Origin: Holophagaceae bacterium
GTDB lineage: Bacteria; Acidobacteriota; Holophagae; Holophagales; Holophagaceae
Length of the DNA stretch: 64,000 nt
Direction of reading: 5' to 3'
Assembly: GCA_016710635.1 (NCBI GenBank)
Contig: JADJVL010000014.1
Coordinates: 93,573-157,572, forward strand
Of the stretch, positions 50,478 to 59,360 are shown piece by piece. Position 1 is the stretch's first letter; every line of letters begins with the position of its first letter. The position numbers and the translations under genes are program-made. A model generated the notes under the pieces. The model was not told the DNA's origin. It did not search any database and was given only the letters and a program-made list of their open reading frames with translations.

Positions 50478-52117
50478 GCGATCTCCTGGAGGGGAAGGGC
50501 GGCGGGGGCGGACCCGGCAAGGCGGGCATAGGCGGAAAGGGTGAGGAAGGCGTCGGGAAGGGGGGCGAGGATGAGGCCTTCGAAGAGCTCGGCGGCTTCC
50601 AGGTAGCGGCCATCCTCGAAGGCCTGGCCGCCCACTTCCGCGTGGATCTGCTGGAGGGCGTCCAGGACGAAGCCGTGGAAGGCGCAGCGCGAGAGGGGGC
50701 CGATGTCTTCCACCACGGCGCCGTGGCGCACCCACTGCCAGAGCTGCATGCGGCTGATCTCGGCGGTGGCGGCGTCCTCCATGAGGCCGTACAGGGCCAC
50801 GCAGCCGTTCCCGCCGAGCCAGGCCTCCAGGTAGCGGATGCCGATGCGCAGGTTGCGGAAGAGGGTGTCCCGGGTGCGGGGTCCGTCGGGGACTTCAAGT
50901 AGGGCCGCGGCCGGAACCTCGAGGCCAGGGATGAACCCAAGCTGGTTCGGGCCTTCCAGGCCTTCGTCGAACACGAGTTTTGCGATGGGAACGAGTCCGG
51001 GATGGGCCACCCAGGTGCCGTCGCAGCCGTCCTGGACCTCCCGCAGCTTGTCGGCGCGGACCTGGGCCAGGGCCTTCTCCGTGGCCTCCGTATCGGCCTT
51101 CACCGGCACGAAGGCGCTCATGCCCCCCAGGGCGAGACAGCCGCGGCGGTGGCAGACCTGCACCAGGCGCCGGGCGTAGGCCCGCAGGAAGGGCTGGTCC
51201 ATGGTGACCCGGCCCCGGTCCGGCAGGATGGCGGCGGGGTCGGCGCGATGAACTTTGAGGAAGCTGAAGATGTAGTCCCAGCGGCCCAGGTTCAGGCCCG
51301 CGGCCCTCGTCTTCAGCTCGAAGAGGATCTCGTCCATCTGGAAGGCCGCCGGCAGGGTTTCGATGAGCACCGTCACCTTGACGGAGCCCGCCTCCAAACC
51401 GAGCTCCCGCTCCGCCGCCTCCAGCACCCGGTTCCACCAGCGGGCCTCCCGGTAGTGCTCCAGCTTGGGGAGGTACAGGTAGGCGCCTTTGCCTTGCCGC
51501 CCAAGCTCCGCGGCGTTGTGGAAAAGGAAGAGCCCGGCGTCGAAGAGGGACGCGGGCACGGGCTCACCGTCCACGAGGAGGTGGGCTTCTTCGAGGTGCA
51601 GTCCCCGGGGCCGCACCATCAGCACGGCGGTCTCGGGATTGAGGGTGTAGCGCCGGCCACCCTCCTCGTGCACCAGCACCCCGCGGACGGCGTCCTGCAG
51701 GTTCGCCTGGCCATCGAGTAGGTTCTGCGGCGTCGGGGCCAGGCTGTCCTCGAAATCGGACATGTGGACCTTGGCGCCACTGTTGAGGGCGTTGATGAGC
51801 ATCTTGCGGTCCGGGGGTCCGGTGATCTCCACCCGGCGGTCCAGCAGGACGGACGGCAGGGGCGCCACGGTCCAGTCCCCGTCGCGGAGGGCGGCGGTGC
51901 CGGGCAGGAAGCCGGGGCGGAAGCCCTGATCAAAACGCCGCTGGCGTTCCTCCCGCTCCGCCAGGAGGAGCTCCCGGTCCTCCCGGAAGCGGCGGGCCAG
52001 GTCCGCCACGAAGGCGAGGGCATGGGGGGTGAGCACGCGGGCGTCCGCAGCGTGGCGGGGTTCGGTCCAGCGGAGGCCCTGGAGAAGGGGGGTTTCAGTC
52101 CGGGCGAGGGGATTCAT
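50474..52117 (-). CDS. aceB: malate synthase (A type)
   Basis: A 547-residue malate synthase A that condenses glyoxylate with acetyl-CoA. Landmarks: [54 protein letters not shown] and GGMSAFVP, with the MS-A style C-terminus. ATG 52117 has GGAG 6 nt upstream; an in-frame ATG at 52180 is less likely. It precedes aceA and is divergent from the RamB/ScfR-like regulator across 139 nt. Confidence 0.96.
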   Translation of the reverse strand: MNPLARTETPLLQGLRWTEPRHAADARVLTPHALAFVADLARRFREDRELLLAEREERQRRFDQGFRPGFLPGTAALRDGDWTVAPLPSVLLDRRVEITGPPDRKMLINALNSGAKVHMSDFEDSLAPTPQNLLDGQANLQDAVRGVLVHEEGGRRYTLNPETAVLMVRPRGLHLEEAHLLVDGEPVPASLFDAGLFLFHNAAELGRQGKGAYLYLPKLEHYREARWWNRVLEAAERELGLEAGSVKVTVLIETLPAAFQMDEILFELKTRAAGLNLGRWDYIFSFLKVHRADPAAILPDRGRVTMDQPFLRAYARRLVQVCHRRGCLALGGMSAFVPVKADTEATEKALAQVRADKLREVQDGCDGTWVAHPGLVPIAKLVFDEGLEGPNQLGFIPGLEVPAAALLEVPDGPRTRDTLFRNLRIGIRYLEAWLGGNGCVALYGLMEDAATAEISRMQLWQWVRHGAVVEDIGPLSRCAFHGFVLDALQQIHAEVGGQAFEDGRYLEAAELFEGLILAPLPDAFLTLSAYARLAGSAPAALPLQEIA

Positions 52118-52256
52118 GGCAGCTCCGAGTGGTGTTGTGTCAAAGATTGACTTACAATCGGAATCTGCAAGCAGGATCAAGAATGATTGGGGTTAATAAG
52201 TAAATATCTGTTAATCACGACCCGAATTAATGTAAAAAACTGTCAACGAGGTCCCC
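52118..52256. promoter_or_regulatory. aceBA/regulator divergent control region
   Basis: This 139-nt gap is much richer in A/T than the surroundings. It contains direct repeats GTTAAT at 52192-52197 and 52210-52215 (18-nt spacing) and a third GAATTAAT-type site near 52224. TTGATC-N17-TTGTAA is a possible minus-strand promoter for aceB. No consensus RamB box was recognised. It is likely the regulator's binding region by position. Confidence 0.4.
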
Positions 52257-53690
52257 ATGCCCTCCGCCGCCCCCACCAAGCCCGCATCCCGCCTGGGCGC
52301 CAAGATCCGCCAGCTCCGCCGCCAGGAGAACCTCTCCCAGGTGCAGCTCGCGGAGCGGCTGGCCATCAGCCCCAGCTACCTGAACCTCATCGAGGCCAAC
52401 AAGCGGCCCCTCACGGCGCCCCTGCTGATCCGCCTGGCCCAGACCTTCCACCTGGACCTGAAGGCCCTGGCCCCGGACGACGAGGCCCGGGTGTCCGAGG
52501 AGCTGATGGAGGCCTTCGGCGATCCCCTCTTTGAGCCCCTGGATCTGCCGGCCTCCGAAGTGCGGGACCTTGCCCAGAACAATCCCTCCCTTGCCCGGGC
52601 GGTGTCCCAGCTCTATGGCGCCTATCGGGCCGCGCGACAGGGCCTCGACGCACTGAGCGCCACCTTCAGCGACGGGCAGGCCTTCGACCCGGACCGGACC
52701 CGGGTGCCGGCGGAGGCCGTCGGGGACTTCCTGCAACGGGCGGGCAACCACTTCCCGGATCTGGAGGCGGCGGCCGAGCGCCTGTGGGCGGAGGCGAAGC
52801 TGGATCAGGACTGGATCCTGCCGGGCTTGGTAAGGGCCTTCGAAGCCAAAGGCATCGCCGTGAAAGTGCACCGCGCCGCGGAGCGTCCGGGCCAGCTGCG
52901 GCGCTTCGACGCCGAGCGCCGGGAGCTCTCCCTGAGCGAGCTGCTGCCCGCCAAGAGCCGGGCCTTCCAGCTGGCCCACCAGTGGGCCCTGCTGTGGGAG
53001 AGCGAGCTGCTGGACCGCCTCGCCTCGGATCCCCACCTGGGCACGCCGGGCACCCGGGCCCTGGCGCGCATCGCCCTCGCCAACCATTTCGCCGGCAGCG
53101 TGCTGATGCCCTACGGGCCCTTCCTCAAGGCGGCCCGGGCGGAACGCTATGACGTGGAACTCCTGGGCCGGCGCTTCCAGTCCAGCTTCGAGCAGGTCTG
53201 CCACCGCCTGACCACGCTCAGGCGTCCGGGGGCCGAAGGCGTACCCTTCCACTTCCTGCGCATCGACATCGCGGGAAATATTTCAAAAAGCTTTTCAGCC
53301 AGCGGCATCCACATCGCGCGCTATTCGGGCTGCTGCCCGCGCTGGAACGTTCACGCGGCCTTCCTCACGCCGGGCATCGTGCGCACCCAGGTGAGCGAAA
53401 TGCCCGATGGCCGGAAGTATTTCTGCATCGCGCGGACCTTGCAGAAGGACACCGGCGGCTACCGCGGCCAGCACGCCATGCAGGCCGTGGGCCTGGGCTG
53501 CGAGATGGCCTTCGCCAAGGAGCTCGTCTACGCCGACGCCGTGCGCCTCGATCAGCCGCCGGTGCCCGTGGGCGTGACCTGCCGGTTGTGCGATCGGACG
53601 GATTGTGAGCAGCGGGCGTTCCCACCGTTGCAGCAACCGTTCAAGGTGGATGAGAATCTGCGACACAGCTCGTTCTACGCACGGCTGTGA
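52257..53690 (+). CDS. XRE-family regulator with degenerate IrrE-like domain (RamB/ScfR type)
   Basis: A 477-residue regulator. An N-terminal XRE helix-turn-helix (LGAKIRQLRRQENLSQVQLA, then ISPSYLNLIEANKRPL) is followed by a middle domain related to ImmA/IrrE-peptidase M78. There the motif reads AFQLAHQWALLW, without the HExxH zinc site. A C-terminal DUF2083-like region has TCRLCDRTDCEQRAFPP, with three Cys. This matches RamB/ScfR regulators of glyoxylate/propionate metabolism that sense short-chain acyl-CoA. Divergence from aceBA fits control of the shunt. Confidence 0.9.
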   Translation: MPSAAPTKPASRLGAKIRQLRRQENLSQVQLAERLAISPSYLNLIEANKRPLTAPLLIRLAQTFHLDLKALAPDDEARVSEELMEAFGDPLFEPLDLPASEVRDLAQNNPSLARAVSQLYGAYRAARQGLDALSATFSDGQAFDPDRTRVPAEAVGDFLQRAGNHFPDLEAAAERLWAEAKLDQDWILPGLVRAFEAKGIAVKVHRAAERPGQLRRFDAERRELSLSELLPAKSRAFQLAHQWALLWESELLDRLASDPHLGTPGTRALARIALANHFAGSVLMPYGPFLKAARAERYDVELLGRRFQSSFEQVCHRLTTLRRPGAEGVPFHFLRIDIAGNISKSFSASGIHIARYSGCCPRWNVHAAFLTPGIVRTQVSEMPDGRKYFCIARTLQKDTGGYRGQHAMQAVGLGCEMAFAKELVYADAVRLDQPPVPVGVTCRLCDRTDCEQRAFPPLQQPFKVDENLRHSSFYARL

Positions 53691-53761
53691 GTGTGCGGGT
53701 CCGTCCAGGACTGGACAGGACGAACCGCGGGTGATGACGGAAGGATGAGGTGTTCACAGGA

Positions 53762-54047
53762 GCACCGTGATCCACGAGCGCCGCGCCCTTCGGCGCTCGC
53801 GGATCGCGGTGCCAGGGCGCGCAGCGCCCGTGGGAGACCGTTCCGGGAATGGAGGATGGAGCCCTCCTGGAGGCTCCACCCATCGTTTGCAGGAGGGATC
53901 GTCAACTTAGAGCGATGCGTCCCGGCCGGTTCGGCGACCACGCTTCGCGTGTGGTACCTCGATCGGCGAGGGCCGAAGGGCGCGGCCCTCACCGATCGAG
54001 GTACTCCTGGAAGGTCAACTTCACCTTCAACTTCAACGGCAACCTTC
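53762..54047. repeat. paired hairpin intergenic element, copy C
   Basis: Fills most of the 421-nt gap after the regulator gene. C1: 22-nt arms 53762-53783 and 53791-53812. C2: 21-nt arms 53954-53974 and 53984-54004. C1 is inverted relative to C2 and both have the loop GCCGAAGGGCGCGGC (C1 as its complement). Each is flanked on the inner side by a small hairpin (53815-53829 and 53939-53951). Between them TGGAGCC/GGCTCCA (53857-53878) forms another. The right side ends CTCCTGGAAGGTCAAC and a 6-nt periodic run (54012-54047). No ORF with coding signs was found. Confidence 0.85.
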
Positions 54048-54111
54048 ATGACGTTGGCGAGCTCGACGTTCGGACTTCGGTCGTCGTCGGTGCCGACTGT
54101 GCTCGCACCCT

Positions 54112-55101
54112 CTACGGCAGGCTGTACTGCTTGAAGAAATCCCACTGCTGGTTCGGCGCGCTGAGGGGGAAGTTATCGCCGTTGGGGTACATGTGGGTCA
54201 TGTCCTTCACCACGATCATGTGGAGGAGGTTGCCCGGCGCTCCGGTGGCGCTGGCGAAGGTGGCCACGGGCTCGACCCCCGGCGCGCCGGAGAGGGTGTA
54301 GGTCTGCTGCAGGCCGAAGGACTGGACGTAGGAGCCTGTGACGCCGGTGAAGAAGGGCACGGCGAGGAAGGCCGCCATGTCCATGGGCAGGGGCTGGCCG
54401 TTGTTGAGGGCCATGTAGCGGTCGTCCATGTTGCCGACCATGTAGGCGATGGGGAGCTTGCGCTTGGGGGTGTAGGCCGTGGCGGGGCGGAGGCTCCCGC
54501 TGTTGCTGGCCACGGCGGCGAGCTTGTCGGAGAGGTCCACGGCGAGGCGGGAGGTGAACTGTCCGCCGTTGGAGAAGCCGGCGGCGTAGATCCGCTTCGC
54601 GTTGATGGTGTAGGCGGCCTGGAGCTCCGTGATCATCTGGCCCACGAACTTCACGTCGTCCCGTGCCGTTTCGCCGGCGCAGAGGATGTCCACCAGGGTG
54701 AAATCGTTCCACTTCGTGTTGTTGTTCGTCTGGCCGTCCTCGGTGAAGCAGTAGCGCCAGCTGCTGGGGTAGACCGAGATGAAATTCTCCACTTCAGCCT
54801 TCTCCGTCCAGCCGGAGATGTTGTAGAACTTCTCCCCGTCCCCGCTGGTGCCGTGGAACATGAAGAGCAGCGGCACCGCCGTCTTGCCGTCGTACTTCAG
54901 GGGCACGTGGACGTAGTACTCCCGCACGTCGCCGTTCACCGTGGTGGTCTTGCGGATCTTCCCGTAGACGATGGGTTGAGGGGTGGTGCCGGCGGTTGTG
55001 GTGGTGCTCGATCCGCCGCTCCCGCCGCAGGCGAGGGAGAGGAGGGATGCGAGCAGGAGGAGGACGGACAGGGCCGACCGGAGCCGAAGGGCAAGGGTCA
55101 T
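54112..55101 (-). CDS. PHB depolymerase/feruloyl esterase-like lipoprotein
   Basis: A 329-residue exported lipoprotein (lipobox LLSLAC, Cys25, then a Gly/Ser/Thr linker) with an alpha/beta-hydrolase domain of the LpqC/esterase PHB type. It has an oxyanion region LLFMFHGTSGDG, nucleophile elbow AAGFSNGGQF and a late His (MTHMYPNG). The Cys-bearing segments YCFTEDG and DILCAGE may form a disulfide as in feruloyl esterases. Substrate unknown. It is preceded by a 242-nt gap in which I see no gene. Confidence 0.88.
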   Translation of the reverse strand: MTLALRLRSALSVLLLLASLLSLACGGSGGSSTTTTAGTTPQPIVYGKIRKTTTVNGDVREYYVHVPLKYDGKTAVPLLFMFHGTSGDGEKFYNISGWTEKAEVENFISVYPSSWRYCFTEDGQTNNNTKWNDFTLVDILCAGETARDDVKFVGQMITELQAAYTINAKRIYAAGFSNGGQFTSRLAVDLSDKLAAVASNSGSLRPATAYTPKRKLPIAYMVGNMDDRYMALNNGQPLPMDMAAFLAVPFFTGVTGSYVQSFGLQQTYTLSGAPGVEPVATFASATGAPGNLLHMIVVKDMTHMYPNGDNFPLSAPNQQWDFFKQYSLP

Positions 55102-55343
55102 GGGGACGCTCCAAAAGGGTGAGGAAGGATCGGCAGAAGCCTAGGGAAAATACTAGGATTTTGCAAGTGATCCGAGGAAGGGCGGGAGAATCCACCTTGG
55201 ATCCAGGGACCCGAGGCGGGGTTTAGCCGGATGGCGCGATCCTCCCTTGTCGGACATTTCCACGGCTGCAAGCCGAACCCCGGTGCGGATTCCCGGGAGC
55301 ATTTGAATCGCAGGGCCCGTCCACGTGACCAGCCCGGACGGGA

Positions 55344-55802
55344 TCAGGCACCGTCCGGGAGAACGCCCGAAGGTTGGGGCTGGTGACGCCCCGGTGGCGC
55401 CGACCCAGGCGGGTGAATCACTCGGACGTCCAGCATCAGCGCGGTGGTGCACCCGGCCGCGTACATGCCGATATCGAGAAGGCTGAAGGTGTTGCCCAGC
55501 AGGATGTATCCGAGGTCTCCGGGCATCAGTCCCAGACGACTGGCCAGGTGGAAGGCCTGGGCGACCTCGATCAGAGAGCTGAAGGCAAGCACAACCATCG
55601 CGAGGCGTGAGGGCCGGATGGGCCGGACGGTCTGCACGAGGCAATAGATCAAGATGACGAAGAGGAAATCCCCCAGGCTGCCGCGGATGATCCGGAGCTG
55701 GGCCAGTCGGGTGGCCACGAGGGCTTCCAGCAGCAGGAGGGCCAGGGCCAGTCCGAGGTAGCGGCTGCGATGGGTGCGGGCCGGAGAGGTTGTCATGGGC
55801 AT
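55344..55802 (-). CDS. DUF2809-like membrane protein
   Basis: A 152-residue protein with four hydrophobic segments. The pattern (GSLGDFLFVILIYCL, SSLIEVAQAFHLASRLGLMP and LGNTFSLLDIGMYAAG) fits the DUF2809 family. Function unknown. It starts 7 nt after creD and so is probably the last gene of the cre operon. Confidence 0.82.
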   Translation of the reverse strand: MPMTTSPARTHRSRYLGLALALLLLEALVATRLAQLRIIRGSLGDFLFVILIYCLVQTVRPIRPSRLAMVVLAFSSLIEVAQAFHLASRLGLMPGDLGYILLGNTFSLLDIGMYAAGCTTALMLDVRVIHPPGSAPPGRHQPQPSGVLPDGA

Positions 55803-55809
55803 GCTGCCC

Positions 55810-57138
55810 TCAGGCCTTGGTCTCGGCTTCCGAAAGTCCGTACCAGTCCAGCTTCCGCGTCGCCATCATCACCACCCCCAGCGCCAGGAAGAGCAGGGCC
55901 GCGCCCAGCAGCAGGGCGTTGTCCTCGCTCGCGAGCAGGCCGTAGAGCGCGGCATAGAGCAGCGCCAGCCCACCGGCGAAGCCGAGGCCCCGGAGCTTGC
56001 TGCTCAGGGCGTGCACCAGATAGGCGCCGATAAGGACGACGCAGGCGCCGGCGCTCACCAGGTAGGCGGTGAGGAAGGCGAGGTGTTCCGTGAGGCTGAT
56101 GAGCAGCAGGAAGAACATGGCGAGGGCGAGCCCCACGAGGAAGTACTGCACCGGGTGGATCCGCAGGCCCTTCAGCAGCTCGAAGAGGAAGAAGGCGCCG
56201 AAGGTGAGGCCGACGAAGAGGAAGCCGTACTTCACCGCCCGCTCGGACTGGAGGTAGACGTTCACGGGCTCCAGGAAGGCCACGGAGAAGCACTCCTCCG
56301 TGGGGGCCGCGCCCTCGTGCTTGATAATGGCGTCCAGGTTCCGCGCCAGGTGGAAGACCTGCCAGGTGGCCTCGAAGCCCTTGTCGGTGATCTCGTGGCG
56401 CACGGGGAGGAATCGGCCGGCGAAGCTGGGGGAGGTCCAGTCGCTGCGCAGGGTCACCTGGGTGTTCTCCGCCACCGGGGCGATGCTGAGGTCCTCGGAA
56501 CCGGTCAGCTCCAGGGGAATCTCGAAGGAGACCTCATGAGCCGCCGAGGCCGCGAGGGGGCCGAGTTCGACGCGGATGCCGCTGGGCACCACCTCGCAAT
56601 CCTCCCCGGGCTCGAAGTCGTGGGTCCCGCCGCCCCAGGCCAGCACGGGCCGGTTGCGGATGCCCCGCAGATCGCTCAGGCCCAGCACCAGGGTCACCCG
56701 GCCGGGTTCAAAGTCCGGCGATTTCAGCGGCAGGCCCAGGTCCGCGGGCAGGGCGAAAACGCCGGACAGCTTGGCGTTCAGGTGGAAGAGCTGGGCTTTG
56801 TAGAGGCCGCGGTGCCGTTCCTCGACCTTGGCTTCCCCCTTGATCTGCAGTTCTTTGGGCACAAGGACCTTGGAGCGGTGGCGCCACTCCACCCGGGGTG
56901 TGGTCTTGCCGGTCTTTTCCTCCTTTTCCTCCCAGGTGATCCGCTCCTTGTAGGTGGCGACCAGCAGCGGCCCCACCAGCTGCTGCCGCCCCGCCGCGCT
57001 GGCTGCGACGTTCTGCCGGACCTGCTGGTTGCGCACGTTCCGCGTCTCCACGAGGCCCAGCACCATGAACAGGGGGATCAGCAGGACCAGGGAGATGAAC
57101 CCGATCACGAAACTCTTCACCAGCAGCATCCAGCGCAT
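55810..57138 (-). CDS. creD: CreD family inner membrane protein
   Basis: A 442-residue CreD-like protein: an N-terminal TM helix (about 9-28), a periplasmic domain of about 270 residues, then about six TM helices with RAVKYGFLFVGLTFGAFFLFE and LRIHPVQYFLVGLALAMFFLLLISLTEH, the most conserved CreD segments. In E. coli it is the main CreBC target. A Cre-box array lies 42-78 nt before the start. It is adjacent to creC on the same strand. Confidence 0.93.
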   Translation of the reverse strand: MRWMLLVKSFVIGFISLVLLIPLFMVLGLVETRNVRNQQVRQNVAASAAGRQQLVGPLLVATYKERITWEEKEEKTGKTTPRVEWRHRSKVLVPKELQIKGEAKVEERHRGLYKAQLFHLNAKLSGVFALPADLGLPLKSPDFEPGRVTLVLGLSDLRGIRNRPVLAWGGGTHDFEPGEDCEVVPSGIRVELGPLAASAAHEVSFEIPLELTGSEDLSIAPVAENTQVTLRSDWTSPSFAGRFLPVRHEITDKGFEATWQVFHLARNLDAIIKHEGAAPTEECFSVAFLEPVNVYLQSERAVKYGFLFVGLTFGAFFLFELLKGLRIHPVQYFLVGLALAMFFLLLISLTEHLAFLTAYLVSAGACVVLIGAYLVHALSSKLRGLGFAGGLALLYAALYGLLASEDNALLLGAALLFLALGVVMMATRKLDWYGLSEAETKA

Positions 57139-57179
57139 GCATTCCTCCAGAAGGGATGTCCGGAGGATGGGTCGGGGAT

Positions 57180-57216
57180 GCGAAGGCTCCGTGAAGCCCC
57201 GTGAAGGATCCGTGAA
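57180..57216 (-). promoter_or_regulatory. Cre-box array upstream of creD
   Basis: On the minus strand: TTCAC-N6-TTCAC-N5-TTCAC-N6-TTCGC, reading from 57216 down to 57180. The first two copies (57216-57201) match the E. coli Cre-tag, TTCACnnnnnnTTCAC, exactly. It lies in the 96-nt gap between creC and creD, the place expected for a CreB-controlled creD promoter. Binding is inferred from the motif match and position. Confidence 0.85.
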
Positions 57217-57234
57217 GCGCAGGCTGGTGGCGGG

Positions 57235-58659
57235 CTACCCTCGCGGCAGCCTGATCCGGGCTTCCGCCCCTCCTTCGGGCAGGTTCGCGATGGCTGTGCT
57301 TCCCCCGTGCAGCTCCGCGATCTCCTTCACGAAGGCCAGGCCCAGTCCCGTTCCCTTGGCTTCGCTGCCGGGCCTGGGCAGGGCGTAGAAGGCGTCGAAG
57401 GCCCTGGGCAGGGCGAAGTCCGGCAGTCCCGGCCCCTGGTCGCGGACGATGAGGTCGAGGCAGCCAGCGGAGGACACAGCCTCCACGGTGATGAGGCCAC
57501 CCGGCGGCGAGAAGGCCATGGCGTTGTCCAGCAGGTTGGAGAGGGCCTGCTCCAGGAGGAAGGCTTCGCCCCGGACCCTTGATCCGGCCGGGATGTGGGT
57601 CTCGATGCTGAGCCCGGCGCGTTCCATGAGGGTCCGCTTGGCGTCCAGCACCCGCGCCACGAGGTCCACCAGGTCCACCTCCGCCGGATCCTTCAGCCCC
57701 TGCCGGTTCTGCAGGGCCGCCAGGTCCAGCATGCGTTCGATAATCACCCGCAGCCGTGCTTCGGAGGCCTGGATGTTGGCCACGAAGCGGCGCCGGTCCG
57801 CGTCGGGCATGGCTTCTTCCAGCAGCTCCGCAGCGCCCCGGATGGCCGCCAGGGGGCTCTTCATCTCGTGGGTCAGGGTGTGCACGTAGGCCTCGGCGTA
57901 GGCCCGGCCCTCCAGCTTCTCCCGCATGGTCTCCAGGGCAAGGCCCAGCTCCGCCAGCTCCCCGTCCAGGGGCGGGAGGACCGCCTTGTGGCCCTCGGCG
58001 GCCTCCGCCGCGTAGGCCTTCAGGCGGTTCACCGCGCGGGTGAGCCAAAGGGTCAGGCCCAGACCCACCAGCAGGGCCGCCGCCATGAGGGCGAGGCCCG
58101 CCTTCATGACCTTGCGCTCGCTGGCTTCGGCGAAGGGCTGCACGCTGGCGGTCGGATTCGCGACGGTGAGGACGCCGGCGATGCGGCCCTCCTCCAGGAT
58201 GGGCGCCGCCACGTGCATGACGGAGGTGGCGGGGTCGGTGGGGTCCGCGCGGGTGCTGCGGGCGCCGTAGCGGCCCCGCAGGGTCAGGTACACGTCGTTG
58301 CGGCGGCTGTAGTCCTGGCCCACGGCCTCTCCGGCGGAATCGTAGACGACCCGGCCCTCCCAGTCGGTGGCGTAGACGCGAAAGCCCGGGCCGCCGGGTT
58401 CCAGGCCCCAGACCTGGGATTTCGGGCGCCGTTCGCGGTAGCGCCGCACCGCCTCGGAGAAAGGGCCTTCCGCCAGGGTGCCGGCCTTCAGCTCCGGGCC
58501 CGCCACTTCCGCCAGCAGGTTCGCTGCGTCACCGAGTGCCACCTCCATGCCCTGCCGCACACCGGGGCGCACCTCCTGGGTGAAGGTGCGGGCCAGGAAC
58601 CAGGCGGCGAGGGCAGCGATGAGGAGGAAGCCCAGAAAGATGCGGAGGCCGATCCTCAA
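57235..58659 (-). CDS. creC: CreC-like sensor histidine kinase
   Basis: A 474-residue membrane histidine kinase, the same length as E. coli CreC. TM1 is at about 8-24 and TM2 near 185-205, with a periplasmic sensor domain between. HAMP-like linker, HisKA H-box (LTHEMKSPLAAIRG), then N-box (LSNLLDNAMAFSPPGG), G1 (VRDQGPGLP) and G2 (GTGLGLAFVKEI). Start TTG 58659 overlaps the creB stop (TTGA); no ATG is available nearby. Phosphorylates CreB. Confidence 0.93.
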   Translation of the reverse strand: MRIGLRIFLGFLLIAALAAWFLARTFTQEVRPGVRQGMEVALGDAANLLAEVAGPELKAGTLAEGPFSEAVRRYRERRPKSQVWGLEPGGPGFRVYATDWEGRVVYDSAGEAVGQDYSRRNDVYLTLRGRYGARSTRADPTDPATSVMHVAAPILEEGRIAGVLTVANPTASVQPFAEASERKVMKAGLALMAAALLVGLGLTLWLTRAVNRLKAYAAEAAEGHKAVLPPLDGELAELGLALETMREKLEGRAYAEAYVHTLTHEMKSPLAAIRGAAELLEEAMPDADRRRFVANIQASEARLRVIIERMLDLAALQNRQGLKDPAEVDLVDLVARVLDAKRTLMERAGLSIETHIPAGSRVRGEAFLLEQALSNLLDNAMAFSPPGGLITVEAVSSAGCLDLIVRDQGPGLPDFALPRAFDAFYALPRPGSEAKGTGLGLAFVKEIAELHGGSTAIANLPEGGAEARIRLPRG

Positions 58660-59331
58660 GGGAGTCCCCCAAGGCTGTAGCCCACGCCCCGGTGGGTCTG
58701 GATGGGATCGGCGGAAGGATCCACCGCCCGCAGCTTCGCCCGGAGGGTCTTCACGTGGGCGTCCACGGTGCGCTCCGTGCTCTCCTCCGCCGCGGACCAG
58801 ACCTGCTCCATGAGCTGGGCCCGGGTGAAGACCCGCTCCGGGCTGGGCCAGCAGGGTCTTCAGCAGAAGGTATTCGTAGCGCGTCAGGTCCAGGACCGTG
58901 CCGCAGAAGGTGACGAGGCGCCGCGATTCATCCACAACGAAGACCGGGGCCGCACCAGCCTTCCTCGGCTCGAGGCGCCGCAGGATCACCCGCACCCGGG
59001 CCACCAGCTCCCGGGGGCTGAAGGGCTTCAGGACGTAGTCGTCGCCGCCGATTTCGAGGCCCACGATGCGGTCCACCTCCTCGCTGCGGGCGGTGAGGAA
59101 GATGACCGGAACGTCGGAGAAGGTGCGCAGACGGCGGCAAACCTCGAAACCGGAAAGGTCCGGCAGCCCCACGTCCAGGATCACCAGTGCGAAGCGCTCA
59201 GTCTTCAACCGTGCGAGGGCCTCCTGGCCAAGGGCCGAACGGTGGGCCTGGAAGCCATCCTTGGCGAGGGCGTAGGCCACCGCGTCAGCGATGGCGGCCT
59301 CGTCCTCGACGATCAGGATGTCGTTCGACAT
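58656..59331 (-). pseudogene. creB: CreB-like response regulator, frameshifted
   Basis: The N-terminal receiver is intact: MSNDILIVEDE, phospho-acceptor Asp53 (LVILDVGLPD), and Lys in VLKPFSPREL. After LLKTLLAQP the frame becomes non-homologous. Shifting by one base in the run at 58838-58842 (CCCGG on the minus strand) restores a normal OmpR-type winged helix: RVFTRAQLMEQVW, STERTVDAHVKTLRAKL and THRGVGYSLGG, ending at the TGA that overlaps creC. The corrected length of about 224 residues agrees with CreB (229 in E. coli). Either a sequencing error or a real disruption of the DNA-binding domain. Confidence 0.88.
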
Positions 59332-59360
59332 GGGATCAGGGTGTCCGTGGCCATGGAGCC

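Noticed and set aside
53762..54004. Integron attC sites
   Set aside because: Hairpins are long enough, but the attC end motifs (RYYYAAC/GTTRRRY) do not pair at the stem ends, and no integron integrase is present.
55102..55343. Gene in the 242-nt gap upstream of the esterase
   Set aside because: Frames here lack a start with ribosome-binding site and show no family motif.
57235..59331. A genuine 698-residue CreB-CreC hybrid protein
   Set aside because: The middle segment is nonsense in this frame, and a one-base shift restores a full winged helix plus a TTGA junction with creC, so two genes with a frameshift explain it better.
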